Source: Actinomycetota bacterium
Lineage (GTDB): Bacteria > Actinomycetota > Humimicrobiia > Humimicrobiales > Humimicrobiaceae
Direction: 5' to 3'
Length of the DNA stretch: 13,116 bases
NCBI GenBank assembly: GCA_003567835.1
Contig: PWYO01000169.1
Span: 1 to 13,116 of the forward strand
Part shown: positions 1-5,631 of the stretch, piece after piece
Numbering within the stretch: position 1 is the first letter of the stretch
Layout of the letters: every line of letters starts with the position of its first letter
The notes under the pieces: generated by a model
The model's input: only the letters and a program-made list of their open reading frames with translations
What the model was told of the DNA's origin: nothing
The model's database searches: none
Program-made: the position numbers and the translations under genes

Positions 1-1
1 A

Positions 2-403
2 AATGTAGGAAATGTATTCAGAAGGCCCCTTACGGTAAACTTTCCCAAGGAAAGGATTGTTATTCCCGAAGGAAGCAAGGGAATGATCCATATCAAATTG
101 GATCTGGATACCTTGGAGATTATTTGTGAAGGCTGTGGACAATGTGCCGAGATTTGTCCGAAAAAATGCATCATCATAAAAAAAGACAAACAGGGCAAAG
201 GCAGGCATATTGCTGATTTTGTATTTGATGCAGGAAGATGCACGTTCTGCGGCAACTGCATTGAAGCCTGTAGACTGAAGGCTATGGATATGTCTTATAA
301 ATATCAGCTTGCGGAACTGAACAGAAAAGACCTTTTATATGAAAAATTAGACTTAATCAGGCAAACCGATTATACAATCAAAGACTTCTGGTCAAAACAA
401 TGA
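2..403 (+). CDS. 4Fe-4S ferredoxin-type subunit of a complex-I / group-4-hydrogenase-like complex (EchF/MbhN/NuoI-like), 5'-truncated
   Basis: The reading frame is open from base 2 and the protein continues off the left edge; the first in-window ATG (83) is internal, because the preceding residues (RPLTVNFPKE...PEGSKG) match the N-terminal strand typical of EchF/MbhN/NuoI subunits. 133 residues are visible, close to full length for this small family. Two CxxCxxCxxxC clusters are present: CEGCGQCAEIC, followed by P, and CTFCGNCIEAC. Each should bind a [4Fe-4S] cluster that relays electrons between a soluble donor and the catalytic subunits on the cytoplasmic face. The C-terminal tail after the second motif is about 50 residues with no motif. 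The stop overlaps the next start as ATGA, so the genes are probably translationally coupled. The electron donor and catalytic partner would be encoded to the left, outside the window. Hydrogenase, Nuo-type and other complexes cannot be told apart from this subunit. Confidence 0.85.
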   Translation, partial: NVGNVFRRPLTVNFPKERIVIPEGSKGMIHIKLDLDTLEIICEGCGQCAEICPKKCIIIKKDKQGKGRHIADFVFDAGRCTFCGNCIEACRLKAMDMSYKYQLAELNRKDLLYEKLDLIRQTDYTIKDFWSKQ

Positions 404-915
404 TCACCCAAAACATGGTTGAAATTTTAAAATTGTTCACATTGGCCGCAGCGGCTCTATTTTCTGTACTGGTCATAATGCTTGCGCCTGCAACCAAAAG
501 GATTGCTTATTTTTTCTTCCTTTTGGTATTGGTCATCTTTTCCACCATCTTGTTTTTTTCAGGTGTTTTTGCTTTATTGGCAGGACCATTGTTTTTGCTG
601 TTTTTTTTGCTTATCTACCTCTATGCTCATAATCAGAAAAGATTTTTGTCTGGTCAGCCAGAAAAAGAGTGCATGCATATGAAAAAAATCATCCCCGGAG
701 CAGCTTTTTGCATCATAATCGGTTATTTGTTTTATTATTTTTCATTCGGTGCGCTGTACACTGCCCAAAGCGTTGAGCAGGTTACTTTAATGAATTTTAC
801 AGAAATTGCAAAAGAGTACTATACCAGTTATTTCCTAGTCACTGCTTTTGTATTAGGTTCCCTTTTTAGTACTTTTGTATGGATCATACTTGATATCAAT
901 AAGACAAGGAGATAG
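400..915 (+). CDS. five-helix integral membrane protein, NuoJ-like subunit
   Basis: 171 residues, almost entirely hydrophobic, with about five predicted membrane helices (roughly residues 10-31, 34-54, 56-77, 94-116, 143-165). The length, helix number and position after a NuoI-type gene and before a NuoK-type gene suggest NuoJ / complex I chain 6. The segment GVFALLAGPLFLLFFLLIY lies where NuoJ has its bulged third helix (usual pattern VYVGAV), but the Tyr-Val-Gly-Ala core is not kept, so the assignment rests mainly on topology and gene order. The start ATG overlaps the preceding stop as ATGA. It has no clear Shine-Dalgarno sequence, which suggests coupled translation. It is presumably a structural or coupling helix bundle of the membrane arm. 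An MrpB-like or unrelated membrane protein is the alternative. Confidence 0.6.
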   Translation: MITQNMVEILKLFTLAAAALFSVLVIMLAPATKRIAYFFFLLVLVIFSTILFFSGVFALLAGPLFLLFFLLIYLYAHNQKRFLSGQPEKECMHMKKIIPGAAFCIIIGYLFYYFSFGALYTAQSVEQVTLMNFTEIAKEYYTSYFLVTAFVLGSLFSTFVWIILDINKTRR

Positions 916-916
916 T

Positions 917-1255
917 TTGGGCCTGGTTATCATTATATACATCAGTTTTTTCATATTCTTGGCAGGCATGTTTAGCCTGATTAGCTGCCAAGGCATAATA
1001 AGAGCAGCCATTGGACTGCAGCTGCTCATATTTTCAGCCATGTTCAATTTTTTGGGATTTTCGTACCACCTTTATATTGGTTCAATGTGGGATAAAAGTT
1101 TTTTGATTATGGCATTGGTAGTCCTTTATTTATTGCTTTTTTGTATATTTTTTTATGCCTACAGCATATTAAAAAACAATCATCTGGTTCTGCTGGACCA
1201 GCTAAATTTTTTCGAATGGGATAGAAGTATGTGGTGGGGAGAAGATCATAGCTGA
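917..1255 (+). CDS. small membrane protein, NuoK/MrpC-like subunit, TTG start
   Basis: I place the start at TTG 917 rather than the farther upstream TTG at 875. AAGGAG lies at 906-911, five bases upstream, and this start avoids a 41-base overlap with the previous gene. This gives 112 residues with three hydrophobic helices (about 3-23, 27-48, 59-82) and a charged C-terminal tail of about 30 residues rich in Trp/Asp/Glu. The segment IGLQLLIFSAMFNFLGFS aligns with the NuoK/MrpC second helix (GLEL...NLNF in NuoK). The NuoK glutamate is Gln35 here, and the second NuoK glutamate is replaced by an aliphatic residue. MrpC/MbhG proteins also lack that first Glu, so this may be an MrpC-type protein. 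The gene ends in TGATG, overlapping the next start by one base. Role inferred: small scaffold or channel subunit next to the antiporter-like protein. Confidence 0.65.
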   Translation: MGLVIIIYISFFIFLAGMFSLISCQGIIRAAIGLQLLIFSAMFNFLGFSYHLYIGSMWDKSFLIMALVVLYLLLFCIFFYAYSILKNNHLVLLDQLNFFEWDRSMWWGEDHS

Positions 1256-2763
1256 TGGGGATTATAGAGTATATTATCAATCATATCGATCCCTTCTACG
1301 GGATTATAAGTATCGCAGGCGCAACCCTGGTGATAGTATTGTTTGGTCTTTCATCAACACCCGGGCTTAAAAAGCTAGCCATAACCATTTCTGCTGCCGG
1401 TATAGGGTTGGCCGCGTTTTTTTTCATTTACAGTTTTCTGACCAAAGGCATCTTTTCCACAGCCATCATTGCTTTTGATGCCCTGCATCTAACGGAGATC
1501 ATCATTATCTTATTCATATCCATCAATATGCTTATTTTGCTTTCTATGAGCAAAATAAAAGAAGATCATTTCATCAAGATGGTTATTGTATTCATGTTTA
1601 GTATTGCTTCTTTTCTATTTCTGGTGCTGTCCAGGAATTTTCTGGCTGTATTCATTGCTCTAGCGCTTTTTATACTGGCCAATTTCCAGCTTGTTTCGGG
1701 GATGCAGAGCAAGGTAAACCCTGCTTATACCATCAAGTTTTTCTTAAATTCCTCCCTTGCTCTGCTTTTCTTGTTTTTAGGTTTTTCCTTTATGTATGCG
1801 GCAACCGATTTTAAAAACTTACAGCAGATTATGGAGTCGGGGGCCTTAGAGAATGCCTTTTATCCCATAAGCCTGGTATTTATTGCCGCGTCAGTTTTTC
1901 TGTATATGTTTTTATACCCCATGCATGGAAACTTTTTAAAACTGGCCAAACACAGCGAGAATCCTGTACTGCCTTTTGTCTTATTCTATTTTTTGCCGGC
2001 CGGCCTTATACTGATATTAAAATTCAGGACAATCATATTTCACTTTATGGCCCAAGGCAGCAGCAGCCTAGCCGGCGTGGTTCTAGGTTTTGCTGGCCTA
2101 TCTGTTTTGGGTCCTGCTATTGGCGCTTTGTCTACAACCAGCTTAAAAAGGGTCATGGGCTTTGCTTTTTTATCTTTTATGGGTCTGGTGCCCCTGGCTT
2201 TTAGCCTGATACCCGGGGAGATGCTAAACATGAATGATTTGATGTGGATTATTCTGTTCAGCCTGATCAACCTGGTGGTTTGTTTTATGCCGGTATGGCT
2301 TATTACAGCCAGGCTCAAAGACACTATGGGCAGCCTCAAAGGATTGGTGTACACCAATCAATATGTGGGCATCAATTTGATTATTGCTCTGCTCGGCTGG
2401 ATGGGAATGCTGGGTACTTCAGGTTTTCTGCTGCGGTATAATATGATAAAGCCTTTTTACCAATCCATCATAGAAGGGCGGCTGTGGACGTTAAACCCGG
2501 TACATATTGTCGGGCTTTTTGTATTGGTACTCTCATTTTTGCTGATTATGGCCATTGCCGTAAAATTGATTGTTGTGGTGGTATCCAGGCCTGCAAACCC
2601 TGCTGCAAAACCGTTTTTTGGATTAGCCTATCGCGGCTATATCACCGTGTTTACCATCATCTTAGTGGCGCTGGGCATCCTGGGGCTGTTTCAAATATTC
2701 GGCCTGCCTATTTTCCCGGGTTTTGACCTGACCCGACTTGATTTTTTAGCCTTGCCGTCTTAA
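1255..2763 (+). CDS. NuoN/MrpD-like proton-antiporter-type membrane subunit with altered channel residues
   Basis: 502 residues with about 14 hydrophobic helices, the normal length for NuoN/NuoM/MrpD (Proton_antipo_M family). Landmarks: the discontinuous-helix region IKFFLNSSLALLFLFLGFS (160-178), YPMHGNF (221-227) in place of VPFHMW, and TTSLKRVMGFAFLSFMG (294-310) matching the family's LKRxLAYSSIxxxG. GTSGFLLRY (387-395) sits in place of PPLAGFFGKF. In a by-eye alignment the residues that carry protons in homologs differ: TM5 Glu is Phe133, TM7 Lys is Tyr217, TM8 Lys is Ala249 (Lys256 is one to two turns away), and TM12 Lys is Arg394. Either the subunit no longer pumps by the usual route or it is a distant branch. 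GGGGAG at 1236-1240 may serve as its RBS, and it overlaps the upstream stop by one base. No NuoL or NuoM gene is present before or after it in the window. Confidence 0.8.
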   Translation: MGIIEYIINHIDPFYGIISIAGATLVIVLFGLSSTPGLKKLAITISAAGIGLAAFFFIYSFLTKGIFSTAIIAFDALHLTEIIIILFISINMLILLSMSKIKEDHFIKMVIVFMFSIASFLFLVLSRNFLAVFIALALFILANFQLVSGMQSKVNPAYTIKFFLNSSLALLFLFLGFSFMYAATDFKNLQQIMESGALENAFYPISLVFIAASVFLYMFLYPMHGNFLKLAKHSENPVLPFVLFYFLPAGLILILKFRTIIFHFMAQGSSSLAGVVLGFAGLSVLGPAIGALSTTSLKRVMGFAFLSFMGLVPLAFSLIPGEMLNMNDLMWIILFSLINLVVCFMPVWLITARLKDTMGSLKGLVYTNQYVGINLIIALLGWMGMLGTSGFLLRYNMIKPFYQSIIEGRLWTLNPVHIVGLFVLVLSFLLIMAIAVKLIVVVVSRPANPAAKPFFGLAYRGYITVFTIILVALGILGLFQIFGLPIFPGFDLTRLDFLALPS

Positions 2764-2776
2764 GCTTTATTTTGCA

Positions 2777-3544
2777 ATGGAACAAGCACCAAAGACATTC
2801 AATATTAAACATTTGCTGATCATCATCCTTGTCCTGGTCATCATACTGGGTATTGTTTTAAGCATTACCCAATTCACCCTTAGAAAAGAATATGAGCCGC
2901 CTACTGCACTTGCAGAGATTCTCCCTCGGTACAGGCTGCTGGATCTGGATTATATGGATATACAGGGCATGGACCAGCAGCGCATAGAAGTGGCAAAAAA
3001 AATCGTAGAAGGGGCAAAAGAGCAGTTGAAAATAGAAGCAAAAAATATCCTGCTGGATCCTGATGAACCCAATTACTACCAGGATGGCGATCCGCCCCAG
3101 AATTTAGCTGTGGGCCCAGATATTATTGCCAGGGCCTACAAGCATGCTGGGTATGACTTGAGGCAGCTGGTACATGAAGATATCGTAGAAAACTTTGATC
3201 AGTACCCCCTTCGGCAAATATGGGGGCAGCAATATGCGGATCCCAATATTGACTACAGGCGGATACAAAACCTGGAAATTTTTTTCGAACGCAATGCCCG
3301 GGCGCTTACGCCCCACTTTGAGCCTTCGGATAGAGCAAACCTGGATCAGTGGCTGCCTGGTGATGTGGTCTTTTTTGATATGAGCAGGGACGGGTTTACC
3401 GATAGTGTGGGTATCATATCGGATGAAACCACTAGGGCGGGTATACCCAAGGTGATCTTCAACCATACTTTTCCCGGTTTTACCTGCCAGGAGAACATAT
3501 TGGCCCAGGAGCATATAACCGGCCATTACCGGTACCCCCCATAA
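2777..3544 (+). CDS. membrane-anchored DUF1287-family protein, likely catalytically inactive
   Basis: 255 residues: one N-terminal helix (about 12-33) with no clear cleavage site, then an extracytoplasmic domain. The domain matches DUF1287 (related to the NlpC/P60 cysteine-hydrolase fold) through GDPP (104-107), D115 followed by an I-I-A-R-A helix, LVHEDI (131-136), PNIDYRRIQNLEIFF (156-170), WLPGDVVFF (192-200), GIISDE (212-217) and the terminal ITGHYRY (247-253). In DUF1287 as I know it, the helix starts with a Cys-Thr-Asp motif and a His precedes the GIV strand. Here these positions are Gly113-Pro-Asp and Ser210, so the presumed nucleophile and base are missing; His230 of the HN motif remains, in reversed order (NH). 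The gene starts 13 bases after the NuoN-like stop, without a recognisable RBS, so it looks like the last gene of this operon. A binding or assembly role is inferred. Confidence 0.75.
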   Translation: MEQAPKTFNIKHLLIIILVLVIILGIVLSITQFTLRKEYEPPTALAEILPRYRLLDLDYMDIQGMDQQRIEVAKKIVEGAKEQLKIEAKNILLDPDEPNYYQDGDPPQNLAVGPDIIARAYKHAGYDLRQLVHEDIVENFDQYPLRQIWGQQYADPNIDYRRIQNLEIFFERNARALTPHFEPSDRANLDQWLPGDVVFFDMSRDGFTDSVGIISDETTRAGIPKVIFNHTFPGFTCQENILAQEHITGHYRYPP

Positions 3545-3599
3545 CTGCCATAACGGTTTTATCATTATTGCCAGCCAGCATTCTTTTTTTATAAACCTG

Positions 3600-3662
3600 T
3601 ATGCAGGCATGATCCCAAAGCGTATTGGGTCATGCAAATTTGGATTCCTGAACGCCTGCATA
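3600..3662. repeat. nested inverted repeat / potential cruciform or structured RNA
   Basis: Outer arms TATGCAGGC (3600-3608) and GCCTGCATA (3654-3662) are perfectly complementary over 9 bases. Inside, GCATGATCCCAA (3607-3618) pairs with TTGGGTCATGC (3625-3635) through 11 pairs with one bulged T and a six-base loop. The two stems share bases 3607-3608, so they are partly alternative structures. There is no T-run directly after either arm, so a simple intrinsic terminator is unlikely. It could be a palindromic repeat element, a protein site or a remnant. Confidence 0.6.
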
Positions 3663-3771
3663 GCTTGGGTGTTTTCAGCCAACGCTTTTGACCGCAGCAG
3701 CAAGTCCAGCTATCCATCATCTGAACATCGTGGATTGGATGTGCATGGGCCCGAGGCAGTTTATTCACTGT

Positions 3772-3799
3772 TTTACATATGACAAGTAATCTGTAAAAT
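3772..3799 (+). promoter_or_regulatory. candidate promoter for the 3D-domain gene
   Basis: TTTACA (3772-3777), 16 bases, TAAAAT (3794-3799), 23 bases before the ATG at 3823. Both boxes lie in an imperfect inverted repeat, TGTTTTACA (3769-3777) and TGTAAAATA (3792-3800), matching at 8 of 9 positions. That arrangement could be an operator or chance in AT-rich sequence. Confidence 0.35.
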
Positions 3800-3822
3800 A
3801 GACATACACATTAAAATAACCC

Positions 3823-4821
3823 ATGGATGCCATGGTCCAGAAGAAAAAAGCATATAGAAGAAAGGCAGCATTATTATTATGGGCAGTAGCTGCCGCCATG
3901 CTGCTGCAATTGATGGTGCCCGCAAAACTGGATGCGGTAACTTTAAGGGAGCTTGGTGAAAGGATTTCCAAGCTAAGCAGCGAAGAAGAAGTTTTGCTGG
4001 AGGATATCATTGCTTCAGAAGCTGAAGTGCGCATCAAGCAGGAGCAAATTCAATCTCACAATGCGGATCTTCAGGTTTTTGAGGAGCAGCTTTCAGACCT
4101 TTACCGCAAGAGAGAAGAATTGGAGGCCAGCATAACTGAGCGCCAGAGCCTGCTGGTAGACAGGATGGTCCACACATACAAATACGGCAATGATGAAGTT
4201 ACCAAATTCATACTGTCGGCAAGGAACCTAAACGAAGTGGTCAACAATCTTTACTTGTATAGAAATATTATGCAAAGGGATGCACAGCTTATCGAAGGCT
4301 ACAGGCATGATAAAGAGCAGTATAACCGTATTTCCAGGCAGTCTGAGGAAAAGAAAAGTGAAATTGAAGATCTTAAACAGCAGATTATCATAGAGGAAGA
4401 ACAGCTTCAGAGAAGTATAGCCAGAAATAAAATGCTTTTAGAACAGGTAAAAAGTGAACGGACAGAAGTCCAGAGCCTGCTGGCAGAGATCAAAAGCAGG
4501 ATTGCTGCCATACAGCCGCCGGGACTCAATTTAATCGGAGAATGGGAAATGGTGGCCACCGCCTACTATTCCGGAGGGGGCCCCTTATGCGGGGATGGCA
4601 TAACCGCCATTGGGCTGCGGGTTAGACACGGCATTGTCGCAGTAGATCCCCGGGTTATACCTCTTGGGACCCGATTGTATATACCCGGTTATGGGGAAGC
4701 ACTGGCTGCGGATACGGGTGGCGCCATAAAGGGAAATAAGATTGATTTAGCATTTGAATCACTAGCAGAATGTTACCGCTTTGGGCGCAGAAGAATCCGT
4801 GTTTACCTGGTTGAGGATTAA
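3823..4821 (+). CDS. exported coiled-coil protein with C-terminal 3D domain (peptidoglycan-active, PcsB-like N-terminus)
   Basis: 332 residues. A basic N-terminus (QKKKAYRRK) followed by a hydrophobic stretch (15-33) looks like a signal peptide or anchor. Residues about 40-230 are a long coiled coil, rich in Glu/Gln/Lys/Leu, resembling the N-terminal coiled coil of PcsB/CwlO-type cell-wall proteins (for example the VHTYKYGNDEVTKFILSARN segment). Residues 242-332 are a 3D domain: ATAYYSGG, AVDPRVIPLGT, LAADTGGAIKGNKID. The three aspartates that name the domain are Asp275, Asp297 and Asp308. In related proteins this domain is a lytic transglycosylase-like or hydrolytic fold (MltA-like double-psi barrel) acting on peptidoglycan, so a role in wall remodelling outside the membrane is likely. 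ATG 3823 is chosen by frame length; ATG 3832 is equally possible, and neither has a clear Shine-Dalgarno sequence. The stop overlaps the convergent gene by four bases. Confidence 0.85.
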   Translation: MDAMVQKKKAYRRKAALLLWAVAAAMLLQLMVPAKLDAVTLRELGERISKLSSEEEVLLEDIIASEAEVRIKQEQIQSHNADLQVFEEQLSDLYRKREELEASITERQSLLVDRMVHTYKYGNDEVTKFILSARNLNEVVNNLYLYRNIMQRDAQLIEGYRHDKEQYNRISRQSEEKKSEIEDLKQQIIIEEEQLQRSIARNKMLLEQVKSERTEVQSLLAEIKSRIAAIQPPGLNLIGEWEMVATAYYSGGGPLCGDGITAIGLRVRHGIVAVDPRVIPLGTRLYIPGYGEALAADTGGAIKGNKIDLAFESLAECYRFGRRRIRVYLVED

Positions 4822-5426
4822 ACCATTTTTAATAGTTTGGACAGGGCCTTAAAATCTTCGGTGTATTTTTCCTGACTGACTTTCTTTTTTTTAATGACAT
4901 CATGGGGACTGTAGAAGGGGACCAGCTTAAAGGAAGGATTTTCAAACACCCGCATATGTATATCATTGATATCTTGGTATTGTTTGTCCATTGAAAAAAA
5001 CCTGTCCAGTATAATATTGGAGACCTTAAGACCCAAAGAGACAATAATGTGCGGGGTGGTAATGGAAATCTCTTCAATGAAATAGGGGACACAGTTTTTC
5101 ACATATTCTTGCTTGGGCTTGATGGTATCGCCTTCTCGGGGGACGCATTTTATCATATAGGTAAGATAGGTATCTTTTTCAAGGCTGAGCCCAACGTCTT
5201 CGATCATTGTTCTCAAAAAAGTTCCTGATGGATCGCCGCTGTAAGGTTTACCGGTCTTTTCTGCGCCCATTGGGGTGGGGTAATAGCCAATGATGATGAT
5301 TTTGGCACTGGGTGCGCCAATACCCGGTACCGGTTGTTTTCTTGATTTTACAAGTTCACTGCATTTTTTACATCCCTTAACATGCTCGTGTAGCTGTACT
5401 AAACTCTCTTTGGAACTTATTGGCAT
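4818..5426 (-). CDS. uracil-DNA glycosylase superfamily protein, family-4-like, with divergent active-site motifs
   Basis: 202 residues, the usual size of family 4/5 uracil-DNA glycosylases, which excise uracil from DNA in base-excision repair. The four cysteines expected for the [4Fe-4S] cluster are present: Cys19 and Cys22 (CKKC), Cys94 (IKC) and Cys112 (NC). QPVPGIG (31-37), GKPYSGDPSGTFL (59-71) and PHIIVSLG (125-132) follow the family pattern. The two catalytic motifs do not: family-4 GEAPG is GYYPT (47-51), and the HPS motif reads SPH (173-175). It is therefore a divergent or functionally altered member. The start ATG at 5426 has only a weak purine stretch upstream, but a good promoter precedes it. 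The 3' end overlaps the convergent 3D-domain gene by four bases, with no terminator between them. Confidence 0.8.
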   Translation of the reverse strand: MPISSKESLVQLHEHVKGCKKCSELVKSRKQPVPGIGAPSAKIIIIGYYPTPMGAEKTGKPYSGDPSGTFLRTMIEDVGLSLEKDTYLTYMIKCVPREGDTIKPKQEYVKNCVPYFIEEISITTPHIIVSLGLKVSNIILDRFFSMDKQYQDINDIHMRVFENPSFKLVPFYSPHDVIKKKKVSQEKYTEDFKALSKLLKMV

Positions 5427-5458
5427 TTATTTCTTCTAACGTTTATTATGTGCTTACT

Positions 5459-5487
5459 ATAGTACTTATTAAGGGTAATCAAGTCAA
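5459..5487 (-). promoter_or_regulatory. sigma-A-type promoter for the uracil-DNA-glycosylase-like gene
   Basis: On the minus strand: TTGACT (5487-5482), 17-base spacer, TACTAT (5464-5459), 33 bases before the ATG at 5426. The -10 box is half of a perfect palindrome, TACTATAGTA (5455-5464). Confidence 0.7.
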
Positions 5488-5537
5488 GTAAAAATGAAAG
5501 GCATCCAAGTGTTTTTTATTTCTGTTAATAAAATTTC

Positions 5538-5565
5538 TTTAATTTTTAACCTTTTCTGTTATGAT
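5538..5565 (+). promoter_or_regulatory. candidate promoter for the corrinoid protein gene
   Basis: TTTAAT (5538-5543), 16 bases, TATGAT (5560-5565), about 66 bases before the start codon. GATAAT (5563-5568) is an alternative -10. The surroundings are very AT-rich, so the exact boxes are uncertain. Confidence 0.45.
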
Positions 5566-5580
5566 AATAGCCAAGTCTCC

Positions 5581-5597
5581 TGCTTCGTCATGAAGCA
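5581..5597 (+). promoter_or_regulatory. palindromic hairpin in the corrinoid-gene leader
   Basis: TGCTTC (5581-5586), loop GTCAT, GAAGCA (5592-5597): a perfect 6-bp stem in the transcribed leader, 24 bases before the RBS. It has no following T-run, so it is not a terminator. It may be an operator or a stabilising 5' stem. Confidence 0.45.
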
Positions 5598-5631
5598 ATA
5601 GGAAATTATTAAGAAACAAAAGGAGTAGCAA

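Larger units (their letters stand above)
3545..3822. other. intergenic spacer without a convincing gene, holding inverted repeats and a candidate promoter
   Basis: 278 bases between the DUF1287 gene and the 3D-domain gene. A minus-strand open frame crosses part of it (3703 down into the DUF1287 gene) but has no family match I recognise, and most of it is antisense to that gene. A weak hairpin (AACTG/CGGTT around 3544-3559) followed by TTTT could end the upstream operon, but the stem is only five pairs with one wobble. A stronger nested inverted repeat (3600-3662) and a promoter-like inverted repeat (3769-3800) are listed separately. Confidence 0.6.

Noticed and set aside
917..1255. Loss of the first NuoK glutamate as strong evidence of a non-pumping complex by itself
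   Set aside because: MrpC/MbhG-type homologs also lack this Glu, so the change alone may only show that the protein belongs to that branch.
3600..3662. Integron attC site, CRISPR repeat or tRNA
   Set aside because: No core-site sequences, no repeat-spacer pattern and no cloverleaf. Only the nested inverted repeat is supported.
3104..3703. 199-codon open frame on the minus strand
   Set aside because: Most of it is antisense to the DUF1287 gene, whose protein shows clear family blocks. The part in the spacer has no motif or RBS.
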